NCBI GenBank assembly: GCA_902799655.1
Contig: CADCBH010000001.1
Coordinates: forward strand, 62,001-126,000
Source: an uncultured Bacteroidales bacterium
GTDB lineage: Bacteria > Bacteroidota > Bacteroidia > Bacteroidales > Bacteroidaceae
Direction: 5' to 3'
DNA: 64,000 bases
Of the stretch, positions 21,001-24,952 are shown one piece after another (position 1 is the first letter of the stretch; the number at the start of each line of letters is the position of its first letter). Made by a program: the position numbers and the translations under genes. The notes under the pieces are model-generated. The model did not search any database. It was given only the letters and a program-made list of their open reading frames with translations, and had not been told where the DNA came from.

Positions 21001-22114
21001 AGGCTATGGTGAGACCATCACTGGTAATCTGTGGGATAATGGCAGTGACGACAGTAAGGCCTTCCTCAGCAGCGGTAAGGCGACGGTAAATGTCATCAGC
21101 GGTACCGTAGGCTACATCGATGCTACGAATCCTGAGGTCAGCATGAAGAACCAGTTGCCATACGGTAATGTCATCGGTGGTAGTGCCGGTGAGGCTGCGC
21201 CCAACATTGGTGAAGATCCTCGCTACGAGTATAGTCCGGCATTCTTCTCTGGCTATGTCAATGAGACGGATGTCACCATCGGTGGCTATCGTTGTACGAC
21301 GGCTTATGGCGATTATCAAGTGGGTGACTTCATCACGGCAGAAACCTTCAAGAGCGTGGCAGCGGGCGATGCCGGCAAGTGGGAGATTGTCGGTCCTAAG
21401 ATCTACGCATCTGTCTATGGCGGTGGTCAGGATGGCCATGTACGCCGTGACACGAAGGTGACGGTCATCGGTGGTGAGATTGGTCTGCCTTACAATAGCA
21501 CGAATCAGACACTCCTGCAGACCGACAACCTCGACAGCCCACAGTGGATGCACCGTGGTAACATCTATGGTGGCGGTTCGGGTATCACGAAGTACAAATA
21601 TGACTTCAACTATGACGGTGACACAGCCGACAATGATGGTTCAGTAACCTATCATAGCCAGCCTGTGAAGGAAGAGGACTACAGCAGCTCGTCTGGTTCG
21701 GTGACCCGCTTCACGGAGGTGAACGTCATGGGTGGTACCATCCATCGTAACGTCTATGGCGGTGGCTCCATGGGTAGCGTCGGTGCTCCGAAGATAGACC
21801 AAGCTTATGATCCCTATAAGAAGAATCTGAATAATACTGCCACGCTTGGTAAGCAGTCACAGAACACGATCAATATCGGTGGTGGCACGAGTGTCGTCAC
21901 GATTGGTACGCCGACAAACTACAACAAGGTTTATGGCGGTGATGTCTATGGCGCTTGCCGTGGTCAGGCAGATTTGAATGAGAACGAGTTTGCCACCTCT
22001 GTATGGACTCAGATAAACATCAAGGACAAGGCCAAGATCATGGGTAATGTCTTTGGTGGTGGTGACTCTGGTATCGTCAAGAAAGACACCGACATACAGA
22101 TCGGTGCAGAGTGA
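2..22114 (+). CDS. Giant Gly-rich beta-helix repeat protein (5'-partial)
   Basis: The frame is open from the left edge, so the ATG at 59 is probably internal and the true start with any signal peptide lies outside the window. Domains in order: two chitobiase C-terminal-like modules (about nt 330-790, with YTIDGTTP and YTTDGTEP motifs); three roughly 200-residue modules sharing a YVTYDV...LWYV...DPY pattern (about nt 985-1500, 1640-2270, 2830-3530); GLUG-like repeats (nt 3600-4050, VGGIVG motifs); a linker; then from about nt 5490 to the end a very long array of short coils of the form G-N-T-x-V-N-I-S-G-G-T-I...V-Y/F-G-G-G. The coil pattern predicts a right-handed beta-helix, as in large adhesins or surface proteins. 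Adhesion or glycan binding is inference only. It ends inside a coil with no recognisable T9SS or LPXTG-type domain. Two tandem hairpins follow the stop. Confidence 0.85.
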   Translation, partial: NVPNSNNNADETKNGKRKTMHLQMPDNEAYSLSSNENFKFTITRDDNTIYRLVPKNRSGWYWNPANCNQTSYSGLLSGTDHLYQMGLVGVYNGQNDGGSKWHFETALLTAPTITCTNGVVTVSDNNSLPAGYNIRYTIDGTTPTASSTILPVGGYTVIDPCTFKAVIERYGIVLTQVASEDLEPLVRRASFNLNADGSITISIPDGTTVYYTTDGTEPSTSNGTVYTGPISASDVANATTFKAIAVDNASNTSAIATQALANYTYHIVNKAKAVAIQHTVKQAVGKPLGGYTDIPADIRSPYLNGEEIKFYNNADCADEHQVTATPATTDIYVSYTTDHLMQKFIHLRGVRPLNVTVNGDYIYDNSGAFAHKASPTDDEKASSPYLWYFSGEDPYAIEIRNAQTNNYLGYTTPSTLSLAASPANFILMAGSTPGDNSTYEQLELMAATGDGNYYRVGRTGDAFSISTTATGHASLQIRTYPNSAAVNYYLIDKSGKILTTVSNNSEAVSLPDQWKSPLVSTYHYWKASAFTIDGNVYTLKESPAESDRINNITDATDGNIYVTYDVSNEVIFDTTDDGTTGATYRLQFFNGETFNQENGKDGREATATKGVYPYFNGDAMLFVYGADQWTKQLNSGASTRSRWLWYVVSPTSDPYHVKIMTYQANSKPIDESHGYFRTFPVSYRDRQTSTDVTRVVTTLTTKENVASAPPTEYMVLTGQGGQCKLVTKDPINDGTTNVRRTVNSFEQYWKNYPTIQNLLGGYKVNEKETYTDNIILTAEQEGHLPANWHTYQIFANSAPWVEWITDNTGTSKQYQNKNHWFQTVSMSTADGSDGEFRFIATTLDPQVILIDNHGWEVMRKPMYDEHGNVNAKLKLFDSPMVQTYHWYPTSKKIDGYHKYTVADGDEQITIYQQNAAGKWVDSGDKITHTSTTLFDIPYNHITPAQDKSVMTDFYVTYDVKPEYDRLYTGAATEEDTRASAFLVKQGDKYAKINSSNQPEAVEVNLSQLEDVTTDLQWYVKPNFDIDAEMGYDYEGENGEKNKAVTDTDNFDEGRNGFDPYNVQIQSVHNPFYFFKTSTTGSHLNNGIWEGTSTNVDLKNMSSDRQTHIEGYDQTDLTITNATFMVVDDGNGHMLLMPRFDQTKVVNSFEAPRLSDAGAATQYLELTLTPTIVHSSSELSALSGQYTLASDFVFEGDFESLGTSENPFTGTIDGGLHPLSGLSTPLIAYADGAIIKNIILDNVSISGGTNAGAIAANAKGETRIFNCGINSGSVGGSGDVGGIVGSLEGSARVINCYSYATITGGLNVGGIVGNNKGTTTAANITTMVMNCAFYGDITGGSTVSPVYGGTNINNLNGGLNTFNYYAYDKLKSKAVSTYNCALGVQDVFWNRFEQYRQLLNSNKKLAAKYASSTSTTVKAEDMKKWVLETADRTIATPKPYPVLKAQGYYPSIINYDTRDLANYSEENRNKGLKTGTLAVTISGVGSNAPDGATITNGNLTLTRTDKDFDRFNFNYDKVQLPYYNEVGIKNYTGNKVVTGWKITSMAGGTTGSYTTGDNFGGYNFADRNCTAKDIYDTSGRVFSQGAYFDVPYGVTGITIEPYWGEAVYVADRYLDVVYNAGYGRQDVSQLPETYGADGVEVSINGSTQKVWHTIDTAVDKLSTGGTVYDHAVVLVGNVHLEGNPPTVDKSFTVMSADLDFDNEPDYSFIFGHNNRQAVSPIRFDFINMPGIAMAQKPNGATSFRNVSIFKPKGWFETTNTCIARFVQFECDNGNKSAAPVILLGGMIDQFVSTQKNFSGKTTYLHIGGNAWFKDFGNGTHSDGTAFTPHIPISVTGGDFDGFYLSGTYQPDATVRADNAECYISGGRFKEAAGAAQQQINGNVQWQIYNADIDNFYGGGVNAGKPVTGDITVDIINSHVGTYCGGPKFGNMQSDKTVTTNATGSTFDYYFGAGYGGISYNRVRTRDISTNVDFASWQNDYTGKRGKYYSDNRGIASDFDYEFFVWSTGVTGGRFYVKYSSLSTAQTNNVKSTLTNCIVNRDFYGGGSLGNVVGTATSTLDGCIVEGNVFGGGYSASQPKVPVRTGGFKSNKAPKIDTNAGVFDMGEMTDTEDFTLVYGTLTNNASAIDNNAKTIITDVDLTTLGQVTNTDLTITGNTTVKGQIFDAEGNVTETTGGVYGGGDMSAVNGNTKIDIQNTDATGGVLNVFGGGNTADVIGNSQVDMTGGKVIQSVYGGGKGQTTIVGGNVIVNMGAKAGEAPSITYSGTGVVQGDVYGGSALGKVNTTADKTTTVNVFAGTVNGSVFGGGLGQLEVAADPGNSIEAKDAIVAENQGNTTINVEGGTVRTAVYGGANVNGVLQKDATVTITGGTIGDSGAPNSDIVFGGGKGEPTLVNGNVTVNVGTQGQDITTGATIYGHVYGGSALGNTNASKTGSDPMEFNADKTTHVNLYAGTINGYAFGGGLGRKAEDAVAAVGNPGDPGYVPAKDAVTAVKSFVGGDVNVLLEGAKVQQIFGCNNLNGTPKGHVKVHVKRTNSFSGNNDYKNNSATALNDRTTYDVTAVYGGGNQADYNPTKATGTEKDKKEAFAEVEIEGCDQTSIEYVYGGGNAAAVPADSITVKSAYIIGQLFGGGNGAGDGNPGADVGVIDKTAYEANHENGIYGTGLAKTVLIGGQIRYVYGGSNTKGNVRGGTSLKRNEANSCTLKIHEIYGAGQVAPMDGDVNITLECMPEEFVSQVFGGAKNATINGNVSLTVTSGKFGRVFGGNNEGGSINGSITVNVYEHGCLPLIIGELYGGGFNAPYSIYGCTQNGNDWTANTSGDLHFDQEAQERSAVEVNVYSCTSIGRVFGGGFGSTAHVVGNTHVYINMMKGIVNDVTQDNIGKIGQVFGGGNQGIVKGSTLIDIGTALANEPNGVKIESGDDYLSATSNTTTSITAGVYGGGNEADVEGNATLNIGTQNLPLRVNIASNIFGGGLGENTHVTGDVVMNIGKRTITNQEGPVYAYDGYAKITGDVYGGSAKGKVNSHLVESVETASEGKTTQVNFYGGTISGNLYGGGLGEDNEGTENDHAADVYGPVTVTVEGGYVTNVFGCNNVLGSPKSTATVNIHGTPTPEAPATYIIQNVYGGGNMAAYTGTGGVSVAMTNGFVNDVFGGGLGTTATVNGTTTVGISGGKVTNDVYGGGSQGSVTGAVNVTLNGGTIAQNIYGGGLGDRASLGEGHADVAANVDGAVTVSVISGSATNVFGCNNVNGMPTSTVDVVIGTKTGEAPNITYSGTGVISGNVYGGGNMAACSSTPTVKIYGGTVNNNVYGGGLGSTAGTGGSAVIMEGGLVKNDVYGGGSEADVTGSVNVRISGGTVTHDVYGGGALANTNTDNWDTNHLATTYTEIAHTTANQTPVTGFYTKDGDVYTEVTAADATAVAETKYYTKTETAWAEGKNSNSNTTTVTLTGGTIGNVYGGGLGSESTAVYVYGDITVNVNKASDITAYGGTGATFTRELVTNIEVAGKNYPTIPTTGNIFGANNFNGTPKGNVTVEVFSTKRIDGNSHILGEYEIQGVYGGGNMANYSPAADKVTKVIIHGCDKTSIEKVYGGGNSASVPSTDVTIYGAFDIGYAFAGGNGSKPIKNSAGTWVANGGAIITGDAKIFAKGGRLGQVFGGSDAKGDVLGAATTDTSTGGGECDLTLTRLFGAGNEADVSGDVNMILSGCNTSDAIQFVHGGSYNAHITGNVNLTITSGVYTNVFGGNDARGSIGGNITVNIEETDACKPIIIQNLVGGGNEAPFPGTMRNGTEIDPSGKKITVNIKSATRIDNIYGGGYKADVKGDTEVNINMRKGSQAGQSYTVPSSYTGLTVPNIHNNTIDDAIGTIGNIYGGGNEGNVIGNSVVNIGTETEIDILKREGDVAGGKLIDESGNDVYDSEGHIIKDDETPRSVAYVKKSVLGAHITGDVFGGGKSAYVTGNTTVNFATAIFEGVSVDKGSIFGGGSMGDVLGNTNVTMSGGYVFNGIFGGGLSGSVGTFTRSTEAEHVNIFGHTAHAGCIGKPILCAENTGKCTIVVNGGQIGPVEVATQGMTRPANQGGPVIEGWIWGGGQGLVEDPADNPDTHFTAYVGSTDVTIGGTALIMESIIGGGEFGRVLGNTLVKIQGGQIGIGEAMVDNNNQPIRYTDDQFVNPLNTTIDAGNALTECSHFPYGKVIEGKKEYLPYDPYYEEYPAYIAAHPEFGHASTSNPSDGKTWIGCVFGGGSGYMPYKKKDGSGYDWCRSAGLVEGNTEVRISGGHILTNVYGANEITDVMGQSIIKMTGGTIGVPRTQAQIAEHPLTCYLFGGGKGDERPRFFDFNDVDSVDIDISGGIIYGSVFGGSEDGHVLGNINLTIRKGADFTIGSTTYTNGPIIGTWGTTYVEGNVFGGGRGFSGETLTAGSTGGNVTMSIEGGTMRGSVYGGGRLASVGIGLNPPEHLYYGQLKDETGGNSDPTYGHVTINISGGTIGNGTTEAGAGHPVSGNVFGGSMGRITMLDGKTRIPLWPKQAVTKLSNVTISGGEIWNSVYGGGEIGIVRNHATVNVSGGTIHGNVFGGGYGSDEQDKKTISAGGYDDIPTVYYTFTPMIWTGCVSGDTEVNISGGKIDKNVYGGGNFASVGLMNYNSSEDGTTYNYITKHDTKNGFGLSWPYEFQYIKAAPTDGAPGGNAIGGKTTVNITGGRIGTTANAGYGNVFGGSKGMVTFKKEDNETLITDVNEQRYAEAFCANVRETAVNIKYTAETPSSDDGSTTQCIVGAVYGGAQDGHVYEDANVTITNGLIGLSVYGGGQGESTFQGKLKNQSTGVWKDTTEPVHSITAGKVYGNTSVSMTGGTVIGHVYGGGNLASVGKGNYAGGADDYYPAGYGEKLTGNLWDNVSNNSKAFLGSGNATVTITGGKVGTPGGTSGSVYGTTDATPTGLVFGGSRGRASEDIMLDPRHEYAPDFYLGYVNNTSVTIGSADGAPNIYSQVFGGGRDGHVRNNAHVVVNNGFIGQPYNDFGSTETDDYQRYHRGNVYGAGSGLGVYDGTHHGISSGSVTNSTTVDINGGTIYNNVYGGGALACVGPPRLDPEKDYATASISKCTVNINGGTIGEVDVYNNHKFGGTIYGGSRGDRGGNYNDLASGETIENYASVLWTEVNINPHPTNRNNDAVIAGNVYGGARGGQVKKDTKVNLLGGVIKHNAYGGGRGTTDIAADVLGNTTVELNKGVASTAKGCIVDKVFGCNDLNGTPKGHVLVHVYGTQNSGKDDMSTKVGPPSYTAAKGAEEEYKVWLRRLISEATASGGLAAEASQITNAELLLTSLSGTEEASLTEANKTDITNRANDIVTALKAMHNYDVTAVYGGGDLAPYVPTVAEDNTEVIIEGCDVTSIKQVYGGGNAAFAPATNVLVKSAYIIDELFGGGNGLDNYVKDGSWYENPGANVGYKQLAYYDTGGSHGTGEDDANKYAAITYPDAVTKEDRIANYSIGLGTASTVVNGGHIHHVYGGSNEKGNIRAEALLQIEQAGSCTLITDEVYAGSKTASIDAETNTVLDCVREGGTIYGGSYNADILNDVHIRITNGHYAKVFGGNNQAGTITGSITIDVEEHGCTPIVIDELYAGGYLAPYSVYGYSATTREVKDENGNVITGVTQRIPYKKGDAGALATPSRDPQINIISATKIGKIYGGGYQADLIGSPHINVNMTRGIITEKYASEYPGSYTYITETDAEGNKIIPVGTIGTIFGGGNKGDIYGDTYVEIGTGKHHTFTGEEETITPARNAAYIMRESTGGQVFGGGDQGYVYGNTNVIIGNGYIYDRVYGGGNDGTVGTVSTRAALPAGHASHANCLGGKPTAFAENTGRTTVTVSGGYVGPYNYERSTGVATPTSMHMPDDYGYVFGAGRGRMANPHIPGNEDIEFMTYVDSTRVTISGSALIAGGVYGGSENGRVLRNTGVYIEGGQIGLGAGLTTAYAESDFIDPTTATAEQITTKANAMPECAHWAYGIDTNDDGKKDTWLPYDEHADNVNYQRETYGAASTTGYDGHTFYGNVFGGGSGYFAYETETAGVYEWLPSAGLVEGDTYVNISGGHILTNVYGGNEMTNITGTAHVTMTGGTLGVPRTLTQIADHPVTCYLFGGGKGDQRVHFNKSTNVGHAKVNVSGGIIYGSVFGGGEDGHVLGNVDMNISDGAKIGTWGTSYVDGNVFGGGRGFGGDAYTAGNVAGAVTLNISGGTMLGSVYGGGRLGSVGYGLFSKDEEGYGTMRADNITEDGFVPPGGLTKGRGHVVVNISGDNTVIGNKYEYQYISPETTGAALATAKTYLPSTQFESNNRLKHTRGGNVFAGGMGRYTQLDGTTPISTYDGSGNLTSPIEWKKLGNVKSTKLTISGNPWIMGNVYGGGEYGAVQGYHQRYNGGEPMVDAEDKPIVASTEILFSGGTIGTEITTAAPAKETVETTAARSIVQYTFGSIYGGGMGQETHDPTDNHGGDVKDSTYVSISGENTLVRASVFGGGEMAIVDGNTNVNISGGEIGRNEVKPADADDDDAGYVLFGSATMGNVYGGGKGVLEHTKAGLVKGNTNVNISGGSVYHNVYGGGALASVGTFDLSNGTAPAYIPIAGVPYNWTDNTGTATVTITGGTIGISGRDNGLVFGSSRGDLSKPTGTPATDPYDRVAWVNKSVVTIGTNGSGTTLNTPLVKGSVYGGGENGHNDQSATVNVYSGTIGVTDTEDPWYYFTDKTLEKSVQLLRGNVYGAGSGTDTYTGDDSQQHYNPKSGMVGGNTIVNIAGGHVGRSVYGGGAMASVGTITSEVKHESIDNGFGLSWPYKFTFAANTGKATVNVTGGHIGTRQLEGGDVYGSSRGEAGDRYDMSHLAFTNETEVNVNYPTTIDMPTVADIQNDFSKQCITGSVHGSGENGYVYGDTKVTLSNGLIGHSLYGAGKGNGTYTKALSKIGGGGTYDAKIYSLIAGKVMGNTSVTMNGGRVGRNVYGGGNMGSVGKGNYTGGADDYFPAGYGETITGNLWDNGSDDSKAFLSSGKATVNVISGTVGYIDATNPEVSMKNQLPYGNVIGGSAGEAAPNIGEDPRYEYSPAFFSGYVNETDVTIGGYRCTTAYGDYQVGDFITAETFKSVAAGDAGKWEIVGPKIYASVYGGGQDGHVRRDTKVTVIGGEIGLPYNSTNQTLLQTDNLDSPQWMHRGNIYGGGSGITKYKYDFNYDGDTADNDGSVTYHSQPVKEEDYSSSSGSVTRFTEVNVMGGTIHRNVYGGGSMGSVGAPKIDQAYDPYKKNLNNTATLGKQSQNTINIGGGTSVVTIGTPTNYNKVYGGDVYGACRGQADLNENEFATSVWTQINIKDKAKIMGNVFGGGDSGIVKKDTDIQIGAE
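985..3530 (+). repeat. Three diverged ~200-residue modules in the giant protein
   Basis: Three successive segments of the giant protein (about 985-1500, 1640-2270 and 2830-3530) share one layout: a D/N-x-Y-V-T/S-Y-D/T start, a central LWYV or LWYF motif, a D-P-Y-x-V/I-x-I motif, and a final hydrophobic strand before a YMVL/FILM-type sequence. Identity is low, so they are old internal duplications. I do not recognise the fold. Confidence 0.5.
7532..8950 (+). repeat. Superrepeat copy 1 of the beta-helix region
   Basis: This segment opens with an FGCNNLNGTPKGHV motif and runs through YDVTAVYGGG, EGCDQTSIEYVYGGGN, a YVYGGSNTKGN coil, an EHGCLPLIIGELYGGG coil and an IGQVFGGGNQG coil. The same ordered series recurs from 10545 and from 15708. 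Copy 1 lacks the long second half present in the other two. Cysteines sit at equivalent points in all copies. Confidence 0.65.
10545..15707 (+). repeat. Superrepeat copy 2 (about 5.2 kb)
   Basis: It begins with FGANNFNGTPKGNV and repeats the coil order of copy 1, then continues with a block containing GGQIG, a Cys-His-Phe segment, SAGLVEG, GGHILTNVYG, GVPRT, CYLFGGGKGD, GGADDYYPAGYGE and VKKDTKVNL. Every one of these landmarks returns in the same order in the copy starting at 15708. About 1,720 residues. Confidence 0.65.
15708..22114 (+). repeat. Superrepeat copy 3 (about 6.4 kb, to the stop codon)
   Basis: It begins with FGCNDLNGTPKGHV and follows the coil order of copy 2, including SAGLVEG, GGHILTNVYG, GVPRT, CYLFGGGKGD and GGADDYFPAGYGE, with some extra coils. 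It ends at VKKDTDIQIGAE, which aligns with VKKDTKVNL near the end of copy 2. The gene therefore stops just before the point where another superrepeat would begin. Confidence 0.65.
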
Positions 22115-22116
22115 TA

Positions 22117-22196
22117 TAAATCTAGGACTTCTCGCTTTTAAGTCCTAGATTTATCGCTAACAAATCCTAGGTTTATCGCTGATAAATCTAGGATTT
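22117..22196. terminator. Tandem palindromes between convergent genes
   Basis: Two adjacent hairpins built from the same unit. The first has 14-base perfect arms (22117-22130 and 22140-22153). The second has 16-base arms with one mismatch (22162-22177 and 22181-22196) and a 3-base loop. Both carry variants of AAATCTAGGA with ATCGCT spacers. They lie between the giant gene and the convergent MFS gene and probably terminate both transcripts. Confidence 0.7.
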
Positions 22197-22199
22197 ATT

Positions 22200-23369
22200 T
22201 TATCGGTTCTTATTACGAATGAACCACTGGTGGGTGAAGAAATGATATAGCACCAGTGAAGCGGCTGTAAGGCCGAGAGCGGTATAAAGCAGGGTTACTG
22301 GCTGCTGGTAGAACAGCGAATAGCCCAGACAAAGACCAAGGGCGAGACCTGTCTCCCACCCCAGGAAGTAAGTGCTCTGTGAAGTGCCACGCTGACAGTG
22401 GCGGCTGAGCTTGATAAAGAACAGGAGGAAGCGCGAGCCCACGATGCCGGCACTAAGCCCGACAAAGATGGGGGCTACGGGTGAGGCCGGTGCCACAAAC
22501 AGAATGCCGATGGCTGCCAGCAGCAGCGTGAGACCGGTGATAATCTCACTCTTCAGCTCGGCATCGCGGAAGACGAAGCGCTGGGCGAGCAGAGCCAGCA
22601 GGAAGCCACTCATCATCAGGGCATAGAACAGCGGCTCGAAAGGCATCGAGAGCAACAAACCGATGACGGTGGTGACCAATAAGAGATTGAGGAATAGCGG
22701 ACTGCCATGAACCAGGAAGAAGCGGTCGAGGGATACCACATGCGTACCCTCCTCAGGGGTGCGGAAGGGGAAATTGACCATATTGACCAACAGCATCGCT
22801 ACAAAGGTACAGCCCATGGCGCCCCATACCACACCATCCATACCGAAGAGCTGATAGACAATCAGTCCAGCCATCGGTCCCAGCGACAAGGCAAAACGTG
22901 CAAACCACGAGGCACTGTGGTTGGCCTCAGTGCGCTGGAACGATTCGCAGGTGTCGAGAACCAGTGTTGACGAGAGCACCATCTGAGCCAGTCCGAAAGC
23001 CGCTCCCAGCAGGAAGCGATGAACCATGATGATGGTGAAGTCGGCAAACAGACCTTGCAGGTTGTCGAGATGGAGCAGGACTGTCAGGTCGGCAATGATT
23101 GCCACTATCGCCCACAGACAGACCTTGTTGCGGCGGTAGTGCTGCACGAGCCATGAGCAGAGTGCTCCAAAGATATACAGTCCGAGTCCGAATACGCCCA
23201 TACACCGGCCTGCCTCAACGGGCGAGAAATGCTCGACCTCCATCAGCCAACGCGGCATGACGGGGATAAACAGATAGACCGACATGGTAAGCAACAGCGA
23301 GCTCAAGGCCATCAGCCAGAACTCGCGGTGCCATAACTTGATATGTACTGGTGTGTTCAGTGTATTCAT
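22200..23369 (-). CDS. Major facilitator superfamily transporter
   Basis: A 389-residue protein almost entirely made of hydrophobic segments separated by short charged loops, consistent with 12 transmembrane helices and the usual MFS length. It starts at an ATG with the first helix at about residues 16-36. An R/K-rich loop after helix 2 (HYRRNK) fits the cytoplasmic position of MFS motif A. Substrate cannot be read from the sequence. It begins 3 bases after the panB stop codon, so it is almost certainly co-transcribed with panB; export or import of a pantothenate-pathway compound is a guess from context only. Confidence 0.85.
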   Translation of the reverse strand: MNTLNTPVHIKLWHREFWLMALSSLLLTMSVYLFIPVMPRWLMEVEHFSPVEAGRCMGVFGLGLYIFGALCSWLVQHYRRNKVCLWAIVAIIADLTVLLHLDNLQGLFADFTIIMVHRFLLGAAFGLAQMVLSSTLVLDTCESFQRTEANHSASWFARFALSLGPMAGLIVYQLFGMDGVVWGAMGCTFVAMLLVNMVNFPFRTPEEGTHVVSLDRFFLVHGSPLFLNLLLVTTVIGLLLSMPFEPLFYALMMSGFLLALLAQRFVFRDAELKSEIITGLTLLLAAIGILFVAPASPVAPIFVGLSAGIVGSRFLLFFIKLSRHCQRGTSQSTYFLGWETGLALGLCLGYSLFYQQPVTLLYTALGLTAASLVLYHFFTHQWFIRNKNR

Positions 23370-23372
23370 GAA

Positions 23373-24194
23373 TCAGTAGGATTCGTTGGCATTGGGGAAG
23401 TCGCCACTCTTGACGTCTTCCACGTAGTGTCCCACAGCATCTGTGATGATGCTGTTGAGGTCGGCATAGCGGCGCAGGAAACGGGGCGAGAAGCCCTGCG
23501 TCATACCCAGCATGTCGGCAATAACGAGCACCTGACCGTCGCAGCCGTTACCGGCTCCGATACCGATGGTAGGACACTTCACCATCTTGGTGACCTCAGC
23601 AGCCAATGCGGCAGGCACCTTCTCGAGGGTGATACCGAAGCAGCCTGCCTGGTCGAGCAGCTGGGCATCGTGAATCAGCTTCTCGGCCTCAGCCTGTTCC
23701 TTGGCACGCACGGCATAGGTACCAAACTTATTGATGGACTGAGGGGTCAGTCCCAGATGACCAATCACAGGAATACCAGCGTCGAGGATGCGCTTCACGG
23801 TATCGAGAATTTCCTCGCCACCCTCCAGTTTCAGTGCATCGCAGCCGCTCTCCTTCATGATGCGGATGGCATTGGTGACACCCTCGGCAGCATTAATCTG
23901 ATAAGAGCCAAAGGGCATATCGCATACCACAAGGGCACGCTGTACGGCACGGGCCACTGAACGGGCGTGATAAATCATATAATCGACGGTCATGGGCAAT
24001 GTCGTACCATTACCTGCCATCACGTTCGAGGCAGAGTCGCCCACAAGGATGGCATCGACACCGGCCTTGTCAACAATACCGGCCATCGTATAATCATAAG
24101 AAGTAAGCATGGAGATCTTCTCGCCTTTCTGCTTCATCTCCATAAAACGGTGAGTCGTCACCTTGCGATTGTCGCTAACTAAATATCCTGACAT
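23373..24194 (-). CDS. panB: 3-methyl-2-oxobutanoate hydroxymethyltransferase
   Basis: A 273-residue PanB, the usual length. It transfers a hydroxymethyl group from 5,10-methylene-tetrahydrofolate to 2-oxoisovalerate to form ketopantoate, the first committed step of pantothenate and CoA synthesis, in the cytoplasm. Family features seen are [30 protein letters not shown] with a metal-binding Asp, the GHLGLTPQS motif, and the [15 protein letters not shown] segment. It lies in a minus-strand run with the HAD phosphatase upstream (33 bases apart) and the MFS gene downstream (3 bases). Confidence 0.97.
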   Translation of the reverse strand: MSGYLVSDNRKVTTHRFMEMKQKGEKISMLTSYDYTMAGIVDKAGVDAILVGDSASNVMAGNGTTLPMTVDYMIYHARSVARAVQRALVVCDMPFGSYQINAAEGVTNAIRIMKESGCDALKLEGGEEILDTVKRILDAGIPVIGHLGLTPQSINKFGTYAVRAKEQAEAEKLIHDAQLLDQAGCFGITLEKVPAALAAEVTKMVKCPTIGIGAGNGCDGQVLVIADMLGMTQGFSPRFLRRYADLNSIITDAVGHYVEDVKSGDFPNANESY

Positions 24195-24227
24195 ATCTTT
24201 TAAAATTGATTATTGACAATGAATTAT

Positions 24228-24851
24228 CTATAGGGTGGTAAAGTCGCTGACGACCTCGTCACAATAGGGACGGATGGCATCAGCGGGATTGGTCGTTGCC
24301 AGACCGACGACATACATGCCGGCAGCACGACCAGACTTCAGACCATTGAAGGAGTCTTCGAAGACCACACAGTCATCGGGCTGTACGCCAAAGCGCTGGG
24401 CAGCCTTCAGATAGCAGTCGGGATCGGGCTTGGAACGCTCGAAGTCCTCAGAGGTGAGGATGGCATCGAAGAGGTCGCGAAACCCGGGACACTTATGATA
24501 GACAGCCTCCATCTTCGGACGATTGCTGCTCGTCACCACTGCCGTCTTTACACCTTCGCTGTGTAACTTAGCGATGAACGCCTCGAAGCCAGTCACATAA
24601 TCATAGTCCATCTGCTGCTCGAAATGATTGAGGCGCTCAGTAATCAGCGCCTGCTTGTCAGCCAGTTCACCCGAGAACCACGCATCATAGATCTGCACGA
24701 GCGTTTGTCCCTTGATACGGTGCTCCAGACCGGGCAACTCAGGATGGAACTCACGGCACTGTGCACCCCAAAACACGGTGTACTGCGGCTCAGTGTTGAA
24801 CACGACGCCGTCGAGGTCGAATAAGGCTGCCTTTATTGCTTTCTTTTCCAT
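24228..24851 (-). CDS. HAD-superfamily phosphatase, beta-phosphoglucomutase-like
   Basis: A 207-residue HAD hydrolase. Motif I is LFDLDGVVFN (nucleophile Asp11, acid/base Asp13), motif II is VVTSSNR, and motifs III/IV are SKPDPDCYLKAA and VVFEDSFNGLKSG. This is the pattern of the beta-PGM/phosphatase subgroup with a small helical cap. I chose the ATG at 24851 because it directly precedes the first strand and lies 22 bases downstream of a TACCTTTG -7 box; a longer reading up to 24893 would run through the promoter. Substrate unknown, probably a small sugar phosphate. It heads an operon with panB and the MFS transporter. Confidence 0.88.
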   Translation of the reverse strand: MEKKAIKAALFDLDGVVFNTEPQYTVFWGAQCREFHPELPGLEHRIKGQTLVQIYDAWFSGELADKQALITERLNHFEQQMDYDYVTGFEAFIAKLHSEGVKTAVVTSSNRPKMEAVYHKCPGFRDLFDAILTSEDFERSKPDPDCYLKAAQRFGVQPDDCVVFEDSFNGLKSGRAAGMYVVGLATTNPADAIRPYCDEVVSDFTTL

Positions 24852-24872
24852 AACTATTTGAAAAATCGGGTG

Positions 24873-24880
24873 CAAAGGTA
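24873..24880 (-). promoter_or_regulatory. -7 box for the HAD-panB-MFS operon
   Basis: On the minus strand this reads TACCTTTG, matching the Bacteroidota consensus TAnnTTTG. It leaves a leader of roughly 18 bases before the ATG at 24851. No clear -33 TTG is visible. Confidence 0.6.
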
Positions 24881-24924
24881 CTAAATTATTCATAATGAAT
24901 CATGCTTAATTCAGTATTTTTTTC

Positions 24925-24932
24925 TAATTTTG
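24925..24932 (+). promoter_or_regulatory. -7 box for the RelA/SpoT homologue
   Basis: TAATTTTG matches TAnnTTTG and ends 20 bases before the start codon at 24953. The -33 region is weak. Confidence 0.6.
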
Positions 24933-24952
24933 CACCAAAATAGACATAAATC

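Noticed and set aside
5490-22114. CRISPR-like or satellite periodicity
   Set aside because: The periodicity is in translated coils of varying length within one reading frame; there are no constant repeats with unique spacers.
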